The notes under the pieces were generated by a model that ran no database searches, was not told the origin of the DNA, and saw only the letters and a program-made list of their open reading frames with translations. A stretch of 64,000 nucleotides of DNA from Tetraselmis striata (lineage: Eukaryota > Chlorophyta > Chlorodendrophyceae > Chlorodendrales > Chlorodendraceae): NCBI GenBank assembly GCA_006384855.1, contig VCJN01001942.1, positions 62,001 through 126,000 on the forward strand. Reading direction: 5' to 3'. Made by a program: the position numbers and the translations under genes. Below are positions 32,141 through 44,525 of this stretch, in pieces; positions within the stretch are counted from its first letter, which is position 1, and the number at the start of each line of letters is the position of its first letter.

Positions 32141-35100
32141 ATGGCTCGCTCAGTTCCCGCAGCCGGCACCAGAGCGGCCCTCATTCGCTCGGGCCGCCAA
32201 CCCTCGCGCCGGGACAGCAGCGAGAGCGACAGCGACTCCGTCTACGGCAGTCCCTTCAACCCGCTGCGTTCTGCAAGCATCACTGCAAGCCCGAAGTCAG
32301 CGGCCGATAGCGATACTGGGAATGGCATGGGTTCTTCGGTCGCTGAGCGGCTGAGCACATCGAGAAAGTCGACGGGGGCCTTTCACGTTTCCGGCGGCGT
32401 CGACAAAATCAGCACGACGACGCCGCGCGACAGGCATCAGTCGGCGAACCGTCCTGCGGGACCGCCGTCTGCCAGCTCCTCCGTCGCCGACGCGCAACGT
32501 CACGCACTGTATATTGATAGTGACTCCAGTGACGAAGATTTAGCCTCACCGGTAAAGGGTTTGAGGTCGGATGACCGACGACAGCATGGGGCCACCAGTC
32601 CGCTCACGGTACCCCACCTTTACACCCCTCCCTCCACCGCCTCACACCCTGCGCCTCTTCGCCCCATGCTGTTCCCTCTCCTCCAGTCGTAAGCTACCAC
32701 GTAGGCATAATCTACATTTTCAGAACAGAGGGAGAGGGAGAGCGACAGGCAGGGGGAGAGAGAGGCGCTACGCGGAGGGGTATCACAAGTTGGGTGTCCT
32801 GTTGCATATTTGGCGCAGCGATGTTTTCAATCATTTGACGCAACCTTAGGCGGTGTGAAGACGCACTGAGAGTGGAGACTTGCATACTATAGTGGGGCTG
32901 GTAAATTGTCGTGGTGGCAATTAGCACTGGCAGCCTGGCCCCCACCTGATCGACTGATCATTCTGTCTGCATCATGACGCAGCCCCAGGCCCACCCCTCC
33001 AAATTGCGCAACACTTACCACGCCGGCGCACAAGATTACCTCTCCACAGGTAAGCACGAATGCACAACCGCATGCTCGTGCAGATGCGTCACGCATGCAT
33101 GTGCGTATGCATGTACAGATGCTCTTGAATTTGCGCTGCCCATCCAACAGGTGCCCAACATGGATTCGGCGACAAGTTGGCGGCGTTGTCCGCGCAGATG
33201 CATCAGCTGACCGCAAGCGTCAAACACATGGAAGGTATCAGCATGCCCTTCGGAACGCCACCTGCAGCCTGCAACCTCTTCCCTTGTATCCCATCCTGTC
33301 TTCTCAGGCATGAAAGGGTCATCTTGACAGCTCCACCTGCCCGTGTGGCACGGGATGTAGCAACGTCTCCACATCATGCGATGACTTGCTTGCAAGGACT
33401 GCATCCCCCTTCACACTGGACGAGACTGACGGCGGAGGGGGGCACGGCAAAACCGCAGCTGTGTCCAGCCTGCAGGCCCCCCGCCTCGCGGCCCTGGAGG
33501 AGGCCGTCCCCCGGCTGCAAGTGGCCGCGGAGGAGATCGGGTCCTGGATGAGCGAGCTGGAGCGGCTCACCACCGAGTCGTTTGAGCTCCAAGAAATGAT
33601 GAAAGAGACCGAGAGGGAGGCTCACAGCAAGCTGAGCACCGTCCAGGAGCGACTGTCCACCCTGGAGTCCCGCGACCCCGCAGACAGCGTGCGTGCGGCC
33701 GCATGCCGAGACATGTCCGCCCCTCTCAATCGCCCGGACTCACCACCACCTCGAGGCATACATGCTGAGGTTCTGCGCTCCCGCGTGCAGGCCAGCATTT
33801 CCGTTGGCACGGACCCCATGGGAGGGGAGACGCCCATTCAAACCAGCGGGCAGAGACAAGCGGACGCGGCCGGTGCAGAGCCGTCAAAGGCTGCCCTGAT
33901 GGCGAGCGTGAGGGCTGTGTTTGGCAATGTGGTGGCGCAGCTGGGGGGCGGCGACTGCCGTGGCGAGCATGGGGCGGACGACGCGAGGCTGGCCGGCGGC
34001 CTGCGGGCGGTTATTCAGGCGGCAGTGGACCAGCGCTGCCAGGCCGCCGTTCACAAGGCAGCGAGAGACATGGTGCAGGCCGAGGTCGCCGCGCAGCTGG
34101 CCCGGCCGGGTGGCGCGGTAGAGTCGGTCCGGAGGAGGCAGCAGGAGGTCGGGAGCGAACTGCGTGAGCTCGGGCAGCAGCTGCACGGCACTGCCCAGCA
34201 GAAGGAGCTCGCGGACGTGCGCTCTCAGCTCAACCAGCTCATATTCGATAGCGACGTGCAAGGTGGGGCCTGTGCGAGCTTTGCGTCACGGACCGGGGAC
34301 ATCAATGCCGACAACCGCCGCCGTGATGCTATCACGCTGAACGGGCGCGCTGCTGTCGGCGGTGCGCAGAGAGGCTCCTGCAGGTGGAGAAGCGCATGGA
34401 ACACCTGGAGAGTGGCGCCCGCCGCGACGCCCCTGTGCACGACAGCGAGAGTGAGCCCACATTAAACCCTTCAACCCTAAACCTACCCCCCCCCCCCCCC
34501 CCCCCCAATCATGGCGGCTGAAGGATGCAAAGAGGTGGCACATTGAGCTTTCCGCTTACTTCTGCTTCTGCCTTGGCGCCATCAGGCGGTTCCGACATCA
34601 CGCTGCACGCAAACCCATCGTTCAAAGGTCGGTGCTGCCATGGTGCATAGCTGCCCAGGAAACGCCGCTCCAGGCCCTGCCGTTCGAGGTGTAGCTGGCG
34701 GTGCTGACGGCCCTGGGCATGCTGCTGTGGTCGTAGGATGGGACGGCGGGAAGCGCCTCACCGCCACCTCACTGGCCGCCGCCGACACGCAAGGCGACGC
34801 AAAAGACGCCGACACCACCGCAGAGAAGGTCCCCAAGTGTGGCAGCTTGCCTGTAGAACCGCCCGCACCAGGGACCTGCGCGGCGCGGGAGTCCAGCAGC
34901 ATGGCTGAGGAGGAGGGTCCTGTGCCGCCAGAGACGGCATGGGCCACCCGCAAGGAGAAACTCTCGCCCCCCACGCTCAATGTGGGCGGGGGCAAGGGGA
35001 TCACGTGGGCCACAGGCTCGGAGGCAGGGACACCCCCGACCGGAGACATAACCAGAAACTCGGCTGCCTCTTCCGGTGCGGAGACCCAGGGACTTCAGCC

Positions 35101-35738
35101 TGCGCTCTCCAGGTGGGCTTCCCTGCCGCGTCCTCCCCCGGCTGACCACTCGTAGGTCTGGATGCGGGGGCATGCGTGCGCCGGGTCAGGCTTAATCCGA
35201 GGAGTGCCCGCACGCCGGGTGGCTCCCTCCGCCATGGCACCCTGTACCCCAGGGTTGTAGGGTTTCTCAACAAGGGCATGCAGACGGTATTTAGGGTTTC
35301 TCTCCGGCCATCGATTGGTGCACCGCAGAAGATTCATGGCCACCGTCTGTGTTCCGCAGGAGCAAGGCCAAGCCGGGCGGCTTCGGGCTGCGCAGACCGG
35401 GGAGCCCGCACAGCGATGTGTCCCCGCATTCGCCGTGCGGATCGCTGGCCAAGGGCATTGATCGGCAGCTCAGTAGGGCGGACCAGGAGCCCGCGCCCGC
35501 CTGGCTGCCGCTCAGTGACGCGGCAGCCGTCATCGCCGTTGTGCTCCTGTGCGTATGGGCCCTCGCCATGCTGGCGACGGCGCTGGACATGCACGCCGTC
35601 ATCGACCTGGGGGTTATGCAGGCGGCGGCCCGGGAGCGCGCCCAGCACGTGGCCGACCACGCTGCCGCGAAGTCCGGCTGTTGCGCGCCTGCGGGCCATG
35701 CTCTCGGGTGGCCGCCTCAGGGCTCAGGGCGCATTTGA
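32141..35738 (+). CDS. Coiled-coil protein with a C-terminal membrane helix, multi-exon
   Basis: Not recognised. Exon 1 (32141-32551, 137 residues) is Ser/Asp-rich and ends in DSDSSDEDLASP before GTAAAG. Probable further exons are 32724-about 32790, about 32977-33050 (ends at GTAAGC), about 33152-33234 (GFGDKLAALSAQMHQLTASV), about 33475-34261 (a long coiled coil of heptad-like Leu/Glu/Gln sequence, LSTVQERLSTLES and VRRRQQEVGSELRELGQQLH), about 34368-34449, 34586-34630, about 34738-35110, and 35360-35738. The last exon encodes DAAAVIAVVLLCVWALAMLA, a clear transmembrane helix, and a tail of about 60 residues. Layout is that of a tail-region-anchored coiled-coil protein (tether or envelope protein); any specific role would be a guess. 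Internal junctions are uncertain; ends and domain order are firmer. Confidence 0.55.
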
Positions 35739-36735
35739 CTGACTCATGCTATCATGTCGCAAATGTGAATCAGCCAGCGATTGCTATGCACCACCACCTA
35801 GCGTCAGGCCTGGAGCAAGCCTTTCCCCATCCCGCACACACCTGCATATGCCCCCCCCCCCCCCCCCCCCTCTCCCCTCCCCTGACATCCCCGGCCCCGT
35901 TCTTGCGATTCGGTGAGTAGCTTCCCGGCAACAACAAGGCAGTCAGGCGACTTACAGTCTGGTGACTTACATGGGTTTGCGGGTGCCCTGAAGTGTTTCG
36001 CCATATCATGTCGAGAATTCCATTTTGTACGTGGTGGGAGACCTGCTGTATTTCGACTTCATGGCAACTGTCCCTGGCTTTGCACACTGGTTCTTACGAA
36101 CCACTTCACGTACCGGGCTTGCCGCCAAGGGTGGGCAAGGCGTGTAATGTGACTCCATGATACGGGTACCGTAGTGGTGAAGTTGTACCGCATGTCAGCC
36201 CGCTGGGGGCATTATAACGCTTGCACGTGATGCTCACGTGATGACCAGTAGTACTGGTGTGAATTACAAAAAAGGCAGTCATGAATCCACCTACTGACGA
36301 TACCAGTACGAGTGCTGACCGCCGCGCGGGCGAGCAGGGGCAGAATGATCACGTGCGCATGACCACGTTCGTATTTTCCGCTGCCATGTAGGATATTTCT
36401 CGGTTGTGTATCACTCTAGCAGCCAAAGCGGCCAGGAGCCATAATCCTTCCCACTATACAGGTATTTAGGACCCCGGAGAACCGCCTCCCCCGGTGTGTG
36501 CGGTGGCAAAGAGGGGGGGGGGGGGGGGGGGGAGGGGGGGTCCGCCATGATTGCCAAGTGGGCATTACCGTAAATGCCCAGCATGTCAGCGAGGCAGTGG
36601 GGCATGGACATGGTGGTGCGGCAAAGCCGAGAGTGGTGGCCACGGGGCCGCCGGAAAGCGACCCCGTAGATAACTCACATGCCACAACATCACAGGGAGC
36701 CTCCTGCGCGCGCAGGAGCCCCCCGCGCGCGCCCC
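35739..36735. other. Intergenic between convergent genes
   Basis: No gene seen. C run at about 35851-35870 and G run at 36513-36532. TGTAA near 36144 could end the plus-strand transcript. Confidence 0.5.
36513..36540. repeat. Poly(G) tract
   Basis: 20 G, one A, then at least 7 G, in the intergenic region downstream of HAUS1/AUG1. Confidence 0.95.
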
Positions 36736-38133
36736 TCACGCGTGCCCCAGGTGCTCCTCAATCCGGCGCTGCAGGTTGGCCAGCGCCGCAGCGCTCTGCT
36801 CCAGCGTGTTGCGGGCCGTGGCGGGCTCCACCGGGATGCCGTGGTACCCCGCCACCTCCGCCTGGCCCCTCAGCAGGTCAGCCTCCATCTGCGCCAGCGC
36901 CGCTCCCTCGCCCCTCAGCGCCGCATGCTCGCACTGGTTTGGGTTGCGGCAGGGGGGGGGGGGGGCAGAGTTTCAGAGGGAGTGTGAGGGTCAGCATGCA
37001 GAGACTCATGTTGTAAGCCCTCATACACCCTCAGATGCGGCGGCATTTTACTGTGGATGATCAGGTCACGCTGTTTTTATTTTCATGCGCGCGTAGGCCT
37101 GGATACATATGCTCATGCAGTGACCGGTCTCTGGTGGCGCTGCAGCCAGGGGCAAAACACATGCTGCCCGGTGTCCAGCTGGGGAATGGCGGATAGGGGC
37201 GGCACCTCTTTGAAGTAGCCGCTGGCGTGAAGCTGCTTCCTGTACTGCCGGATCTGCCCCTTGTACTGCTCCTGCTTCTGCAGCAGCAGCGGCGCGCCCG
37301 ATTCCATCGATGCGCAGCGCTGCGAGTTCTCCTTCTCGGCGTCCTCCGCCCTGGCGAGCATGCGCTCGAGGTCGCGCAGCCGCTGCGCGGCGGCGGAGTG
37401 GAGCATCTGGATGTGGCTCCCCCACTGTCGAGCACGGGTCTGCCGCGCGTCGGGGCCGGGACGAGGGGAATGTGTCAGAGGGCTGGAGGGCGCTGGCATC
37501 CGAACGGGCGCTTTGTTGGTCAACGCTGCCAGCGCTGTCCGAGCCAGGGTGGGGCGTGGGAGCACCTGCGACGCCTCGCTGGCCTGCTCCTCAAGTGCGA
37601 GCTCGCTGACTCCCAGTGCAAGGCTGGCGGGGCGCGCGTCCCGCAGGGACAGCTGCGCGGCCGCCGCCGCGATGCTGCTAAGGCTGAGCCGTCCGGACTC
37701 CGACAGGCTGTCCAGGCCGAGCTTCACTCCAGCCAGCCGTTCCTGCAGGCGCGCGACTACCCTCGGGGCGCAGGACAGCGGGGCTGTGTCAAATCAGCTG
37801 GCTTGCATGGGCGCGGGAGGGCGCACAGGTTCGGGGTGGAGCAGGGCGCTCACCCTCCTGCTGGTACACCTTGCTGCCGCGCAGCTTTTCCTCCTTCACC
37901 AGCTGCGCCTGCGCCGTACCCGCCTTCGCCGCCCTCAGCACAGGCAGCAGCGCGGCCAGCGAGCTCTTGTTGCGGGGGAAGGCGGGCACCTCGCCACTGC
38001 GCACAAGCTCCACCAGCAGCGCGTCCGCCTCTGCCCACTCGTGCGCGGCTGCTGGCGCGGTCGAGCTCGCCACTGCCGCTGTCTCACAATCCGGACCGCT
38101 GCACAGAGGGGCAGTCGCGTCCATCGCAGGCAC
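36736..38133 (-). CDS. HAUS1: Augmin complex subunit 1 (HAUS1/AUG1)
   Basis: Subunit of augmin, the complex that recruits gamma-tubulin to existing microtubules so that new ones branch within the spindle or phragmoplast. Four exons join in frame: 37854-38133, 37566-37756 (phase 1 junction), 37206-37439 and 36736-36933, giving about 300 residues, typical for the family. The order of family features fits plant AUG1: an N-terminal EW...VPAF-like segment, a KVYQQEVARLQERL coiled coil, a SLRDARPASLALGVSELALE block, a KQEQYKGQIRQYRKQLHASG helix, and a C-terminal YHGIPVEPATAR...L block followed by a last helix. Recognition is from these remembered patterns, not an alignment. Donors GTGCTC and GTGCCG are weak, so those two junctions are the least sure. 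The third intron contains a 12-nt G run. Start at 38133 is the first Met of the exon; the true start could be upstream. Confidence 0.75.
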
Positions 38134-41100
38134 CGATCGCTGCAGCCCCTCACCTGGTGCGACGAGGATTGCCGGCCTTCCGTACTGGAGCTGCTGACAG
38201 AGGTGATATGCGGCCCGGACTGCTGGTCGCTGGTGGTGTTTACTTTTTGGTTACAGGGAGAGCGTCGAGAGGTGGTGGTGTTGGGTTCGGTTTTACAGCA
38301 CGGGAAAGCGTCTACATAGAGGGGAATGCACGGCGGAAAGTAATGGTACTGGTGCGGCCAGGTCTGGTCGTCGCTACTCGCCGCTGAACACCCTGACCGC
38401 GCCGCGACAACCAAGGATCACAGCACGTCCTTCTCCTACCTCAGTAATCCTTTACTACTTCTACTAATACTACTTCTACCGGCACCGAAGGATACCAATT
38501 ATTAATTACCGGCACAGGTAAGGGTATCCTGCTTTATTCGCGACGAGACAACATTAGTGTGCCCTGTACCTGTAGTCGCCACTGGTAAACAGTCGCGGCA
38601 ATGTATGTGATTACGTGATAAACCGTCTGCCCGTGGTCATTCCGCACGACCGCACCCTCTTCTCGTGCTATTTCCACCTCGCAATTTTTATAGGACGTTT
38701 CCAAAATTATTACATCGGGGCTTTAACAAATGCGCACTACAAATAGAACTAACAGCAACCATATGAAGAGTTGCCAGCAAAAGAGAGACGTAAGCCTGAG
38801 ACCAAGTTAGGTCGAGCAGGCGAGGAAGCCAAGAACCAAGGGGGAGCCAAGGAAACCACGAAGTCGCCAAGCTGCCAGGAACCAAAACAAAGGGACCACC
38901 GCCCCGGAGTAGGCCATCAGCCGCGGCGAGGACGCTTGCAACCAATGACCCGGCCGCGGGTCGTAGCAACACAGGCCGACGAGTGACGCGACGCATGCGC
39001 AGGAGCACCATCACGTGCCGCGCGCACGGCCGCGACCCCGCCAAGAACGTTGTCTGCAGGTGCCATGTTGATGAGCAAGGATAAACGGCGGCGCCACGCA
39101 GACAAGAGCTGGCCGATTTTTTTGCCTGTGTGTGTGTGGCTAGCTTTCGCGAGCTCCACCATGAATGCCTCAGCGTGCGGGGCCAGCGAGCGGGTTAAGA
39201 ACACGTTAAGAACATTTCAACATGCAATCGAGTCTGGTTTCCCCATTTTACAAACGGTTCGTTTACGAGTAGTGCGAGCGTGGGCCGTCGGCAGACGTGC
39301 CGACCTGACGAAGGCGGAAGATGTCTTGAGTTGCATATAGGTCTCGCGCCGAGAGGTTAGGAACCTCGATCGAGGCGCAAGCGCAGAATATACGCGGACA
39401 TGAGATGTTGACGCCCGCGCGACATAGGCCGGACGTGTCGCGGAATAAAGGCACCCTCTCCCGACGGCGCCCTAAAGCATTTGCCGCGCGCCGTGGTGGC
39501 GGACGAGCCGGAATTGCATGCAAGTAGAAGGAGGGGTAGAAGCGGCCAAGTTGGCGACGAGCGCCCAGCAAAGCAGCGGCACATGCACTAGTAGGACGAG
39601 TACAGCTGCGCGCACGAGTGCGCAAGCGCGCCGCGTACAGCCAAGTGAAATATTGGTACGCTGTACGCGACGCGATGGTAATTATGTAATTGTACTTGCG
39701 ATGCACGTTACGAGTAGGGGTGGACACGCAAAAACGCGCGACGACACCGGTATATATAAGGCCGCTGCCATCACCAGCGGTGGTTGTTTCGCCGCCTCAC
39801 GTGACGAAGCAGGGCGGCGGGTGAAACGCACGACGCTCAGGGCGCGGGAACGTGGGACCCTGTGTGGTCGTGTCGTACCGGCTCTTAGGTGTGTCCGGGT
39901 CGGTTCGTCGGCGACGTCGCAGAAGACCCGCTGACTCGGTAAGCTGTCGCCGTGGGTCTTTCTCCGCGGAGAGCGGCGAGGCGGCCGCCGCTGCTGCACC
40001 ACCGACGGATGATGACCACCTCACAAGGCGGAGGCGTAGGATGACGCCACGAAATGCACAAGTCGCGTTATAGGTAGCGGAGCTGTCCCCCGGCGGGCAG
40101 CTCGTGTTGTCACAGATGAAATGTCGTGACGTCGGCGGGGGCGGGTTGGCCGGCGTAGAGGCCCTTGTAGCCTATGCCGACCCGTAACGATGCCAATGAT
40201 GTCGGGGCGAGGGTGACGACGAGGCGCCCGTTGCTGCTGCACCAGCGACAGGCGCCGAGGTTCCAAACCTAGACTCGGCCGGGGGTAGTTACGGACACAA
40301 CGAGACGTTAGGCACGCCAGGTGGTACTAACAGCTGCCACCCGGGGGCAGCTGTAGGTTGTCGTGGTCCTTGTGACGACGACATTGCAGTAGGAGGCGTC
40401 GGAGACGCGTTGGGACGAGCCGCGCAAAAGCCTCCCACTGCGACCACAACGAACGTTGCTGAAGCATGATTAGGTTGTGGTCGGCAACGAGCCCTCTCAA
40501 CAGACCGGCGCATGAGCGGCGCCACCCCCGTAACGCACCAATTACGCGAGTAGATACGGAAAACCACAGCGTGTAACGACCGTTGATGCCACGACGCCCC
40601 GTTGCGAGGACACGCGAACCGGATCGAAGTGACTTGCGGGACAGCGCGAGTGGCCGCCCCAGGGACACGGGCGTCCTCCTCCGTCCGCGCCGATTTGTTG
40701 CGGTAGGCGTAGTTGTCGTCGTTGACAACCGTGACGAGCAGCGGCCATGGTGCCGAGCGCGTCCACCTCACCTAAACCTCAAGAGTTGACTACTGCGAGA
40801 GGGCGCTCCACTCCGAGAGCCCCGAAGGCCTATACTGCGACTCGACTTCGGGTGTTGAGGTTTAAACCCCCCCAACGGGGACCCCCGCCAGTTCCAATTG
40901 TTCCTTGTCATGCGCATCGCTACCCGAAAAACGTCCCAGCTGCAAAGCTAGGGCAAAAACGGAAAACGACAACCTCGGGCGCACGAGTAGGGGACACCAC
41001 ATTGCCGAGGGGATGTCTGTCGTTGCGTGATGTTGTAACGCATGTGCGCGGCACGACGACTCACTACCGGCGGGTGGACGAACCTCGGTGCAGACTTGTA

Positions 41101-41656
41101 CAGCCTCTGCGACCCTCGCGCGCACAATAAGTACGCAAAGCCAGTGCCGAAGGCATCGAGCTGGAAGATGACAGACGTGATGATGGTGGCTGTCCTAAGT
41201 AGCTCCCCGGCCGGGAGCGCAGGGCTCGCAGGCGATGGGGCAGCCCGTACTGAAACGCGACGGTACCGGTTATTTAACCGGTTGAACCACTAACAGACCG
41301 TGTGGGTCGCATTAGGACAATTAAATTGTTAGGAAACCTCATAAACACATTTAGCGTTAGAACATACCTATACGGTACGAGGACCGCAAAGAATGCTTAT
41401 CACAGTAGTACCCCGCGGGTACTCGTGACCTATAGTATAATCCCGACTTATGTCATCCAATATTCGCTATATGTCATAGAGTTATGTTAACACATCAGCC
41501 TGTATTTTTACTTGACGGATCTTTGCCCTGGGGCATAGGTATATGGGGTCTCAAGCAGGATTTCTGTCCTACATGTATGGAGATACCATTCGACCAGTAT
41601 AACCTCGTGCGGGATGCGGGAATTGCGGGCCGCTTTTCGGCGGCTTGGAAGTGTGT
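38134..41656. other. Intergenic with ancient E2-family ends, no supported gene
   Basis: No coding sequence I trust. The sequence at about 39190-39240, read on the minus strand, resembles the B1-A2 junction of E3 (CCAGACT ... TTGAAATGTTCTTAAC). The sequence at 41330-41368 on the minus strand resembles the start of A (CTAAA, then TTTATGAGGTTTCC). They may bracket a very old E2-family copy, but I see no gag or YR remnant between them. Confidence 0.4.
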
Positions 41657-41669
41657 TGATCTTTTAGTA

Positions 41670-42979
41670 TGATTACATGTGCTAGCTGCAACATTCAAGA
41701 ATTCCACACAGAAATCCAGAGAAATCCAGCTACGTGCAATTAGAGGCGGGAACCGCCATGCCGACCACCGGCCATGCATCGCCAGCCGCCAACCGCCGCT
41801 CCACGCAGTACGGACGCTCTCCCCAGCCCCCAACCCCGGGCCACTCCAATAGCGGCCAAATGTGAGATGGAGGCGCCGATAGGAAAGGAGCTTCGAAGAG
41901 GTCTCACGGCAAGGAGCAGAAGTGGGGGCGGGGTTCAACCCAGAACGGGGCACCACGGGCGGGGAACCGACGCGGGCCTCCCAGCGCCAAATCCGCCGCC
42001 AACTCGGTCGCATCCCCTTCCGCCGAACGTAGAACTCCGTCCCCAGCACAACATCCCGGGCCACTCCAATAGTGGCACTTGGCCGAATGTGGTGTGGAGG
42101 CGCCTATATGACAGGAAGGGAGAGGGTGCTCAAGGGACAGTGAACGGAGAGTAGACCGGACAAGCAACGACATAAGACGCCGGTGTCCAGCTCGCGCTGC
42201 TCCTCCGCCGCAGTGGCAGCACGGGCGGGGCCAAGGTTACCAAGGCGCCACCATACCCGTGCACGAGCCCCGCCCCCATCCCCAGCCGGGGGCGGAGGCG
42301 GAGGGATGGCTCGCGATTCAAAGGGCCACCATAGGCGGGAACCGCCATGGCAGCCACCGACCATGCATCGCCAGTCGCCAGCCGCCGCTCCACGCAGTAC
42401 GGACGCTCTCCCCAGCCCCCAACACACAGCCCAGGGCCACTTCAATAGTGGCACTGGGCCGAATGTGAGGTGGAGGCGCCGATAGGAAAGGAGCTTCGAA
42501 GAGGACTCGCATCAAGGAGCGGAAGTGGAGGGTTTCAACCCAGAACGGGGCGCCACGGGCGGGGAACCTACGCGGGCCTCCCAGCGCCAAATCCGCCGCC
42601 AACTCGGTCGCATCCCCTTCCGCCGAATAACGTGGAACTCCGTCCCCATCACAACATTCCGGGCCACTCCAATAGCGGCACTTGGCCGAACGTGGTGTGG
42701 AGGCGCCTACATGACAAGAAGGGAGAGGGTGCTCAAGGAACAACGAACGGAGAGTAGACTGGACAAGCAACATGAGACGCCGGTGTCCAGCTCGCACTGC
42801 AACTCCTCCGCCGCAGTGGCAGCACGCATGCGGGGCCAAGGTTACCAAGGCGCCACCCGTGCACGAGACCCGCCCCCATCCCCAGCCGGGGGCGGAGGCG
42901 GAGGGAGGGCTCGCGATTCAGAGGGCCGAGGACGGTCGTTGGGTCTGCCCAAGCAGTGGGAGGGTGGGAACCGGTAGTA
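41670..42979 (+). repeat. Complex tandem-repeat element with a 13-bp target duplication
   Basis: Internally repetitive 1.31-kb unit flanked on both sides by TGATCTTTTAGTA (41657-41669 and 42980-42992). Inside, blocks such as GGGCCACTCCAATAG, GGCGCCGATAGGAAAGGAGC, AGACGCCGGTGTCCAGCTCG and a GCCCCCATCCCCAGCCGGG block recur two or three times. A related array occurs at 62826-63980 with the same left end (CAACATTCAAGAA, ATCCACACAGAAATCCAG). Short frames repeated through it are not convincing genes. Confidence 0.75.
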
Positions 42980-43217
42980 TGATCTTTTAGTACTGATTTT
43001 TTTGTTTATAGTAGCGGTAGGTGGATTATTTGTTCCTGCTGGCGTGCGGCTTTTTTTCTAATTCACACAAGTACAGCTACCAGTACTGGTACTATTTCTG
43101 GGAGGATCTTCGACGACGCACAGTAAACCGCGCGTCGTATATGCGCGATTGAGGCTGTCGTATGAGGCGGTCATTATGAGGCGGTCATAATTTTAAAATA
43201 AATACGAAGGATTTATT

Positions 43218-43394
43218 TGGTCAGATGTAGTCATCTAGAGGTTTACAGTACATTAGCTATGTTGTACTGCGCACGACCCCCGAGGTCGGCGCACGGACTA
43301 AGGCCTGCCGGCCCGCACCAGCACTACGACCTGAGGGATCCACCCTCGGGCACAGGCACTCTCTGCTTTGCGCTCGCCTCAACCGGCTCGCGCA
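43218..43394 (+). repeat. E1 split direct repeat A1
   Basis: 177 bp, identical by eye to 47780-47956. Begins TGGTCAGATGTAG and contains small palindromes around CCCCCGAGGTCGG and CGAGGGATCCACCCTCGG. Confidence 0.95.
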
Positions 43395-43423
43395 AGCAGT
43401 CTCGACTCTAGCAGTCGAGCAGA

Positions 43424-44479
43424 GTGTCAGCTTACTCTATGCCGACTCGGACCCGAGCCTCAGCCTCCCGAGACGCTACACCTTCCCCAACTCGCGACAG
43501 CAGGATGCCCCCTCGTCCTGTACCGGAAGACGCCCTAGTCGACGACGCCCCGGGCGGCGCCACTGCGGCATCCATCGCGGAATTGGAGAAACGCCTGACG
43601 GCCCAAGCGGAAGCCCTGGAGAAGCGGCTGGCCGGGCAGTTTGAGGCTGCTACGGCTGCCTTGCTCGCTCGACTCGCCCCCCCCACTAACCCGCTTCCTC
43701 CCGAAGGTACCCAACCAGCCAACCCCGCGGGCACGCCTGCGCCCGAGGGTGGTGAGCAAGGGGCGCAAGAGCCCCTTCCTGCTGAGCTAGACGCACCCGA
43801 CAACGAGCTCGAGTACGTCGACTTTGCCTACTACGGCCGAGTCATCCCCCCCGGTCTGGAGCGCCCCCCGCGCGACGTCGACGAGCCCCGCTTGTGGACC
43901 CTGACCGACGACACCGCCCGCGCCCTCGCGGATAAGCGGAGTCAGGCAGGGTACGACGAATACCTGCACCTAGGCTGCTATGCCTTCTTCAGTAGCTGCG
44001 CCAACGAGGCGATGCGCGGCGCTCTGGAATCGCTTTCGACCGAGTCTGCTACGCCGGCAAGCAAGGCTGCGGCCCTTGCCGAGCTCCGCGCCTGCTACCG
44101 CACCCACTTGGCGGCGGAGGAGGCCACCCGTTCCCGGTTGGGCTACCTCCGGCTCGCCAAGAATGGCCCAACGGCTACCGAGGCGGACCGTGTTTTCGCC
44201 GAGCTCGCCCACGCAAAGTTCTGCACCCCACGGCGCATCGCCGTGTCCGGGCAACTCGACCAACTCCGCCGAGCGTTCGACGACAAGACCCTCGAGATCA
44301 GCCTTTCCGCAGCAGGCAAGGCCCGTGCCGCGGCCGCGTTCGCCAAGGCTACCCCCGACAAGCCCGCCCCCACGGAGTCCGCCGAGAGGCGCAAGCAACG
44401 CGAGCAAGCCGCTGCGGCGCGGAAGGCCGCAGCGACAGCCGCAGCGTCCGACAAGGCCAAGGCCAAGGTCACCAAGTGA
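43424..44479 (+). CDS. E1 gag-like protein
   Basis: 351 residues from ATG 43424 (MPTRTRAS at 43439 is an alternative start). It is the first ORF after A1, in the gag position. The N-terminal third is Pro/Ala-rich with a short coiled coil (ELEKRLTAQAEALEKRLAGQ, residues about 50-70). The middle is helical (YDEYLHLGCYAFFSSCANEA). The C terminus is a Lys/Arg/Ala-rich helix (RRKQREQAAAARKAAATAAA) likely to bind nucleic acid. There is no CCHC zinc knuckle. It probably packages the element's RNA; recognition is by position and composition. Confidence 0.75.
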   Translation: MSAYSMPTRTRASASRDATPSPTRDSRMPPRPVPEDALVDDAPGGATAASIAELEKRLTAQAEALEKRLAGQFEAATAALLARLAPPTNPLPPEGTQPANPAGTPAPEGGEQGAQEPLPAELDAPDNELEYVDFAYYGRVIPPGLERPPRDVDEPRLWTLTDDTARALADKRSQAGYDEYLHLGCYAFFSSCANEAMRGALESLSTESATPASKAAALAELRACYRTHLAAEEATRSRLGYLRLAKNGPTATEADRVFAELAHAKFCTPRRIAVSGQLDQLRRAFDDKTLEISLSAAGKARAAAAFAKATPDKPAPTESAERRKQREQAAAARKAAATAAASDKAKAKVTK

Positions 44480-44525
44480 CGGTGTGGCCCGCCGCGCCGA
44501 CTCCTGTACGCCTACCTCCCTCTAC

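Noticed and set aside
43980-44525. Upstream extension of the E1 RT frame inside gag
   Set aside because: It overlaps gag out of frame and is Arg/Pro-rich; the RT-like sequence begins after the Met at 44526.
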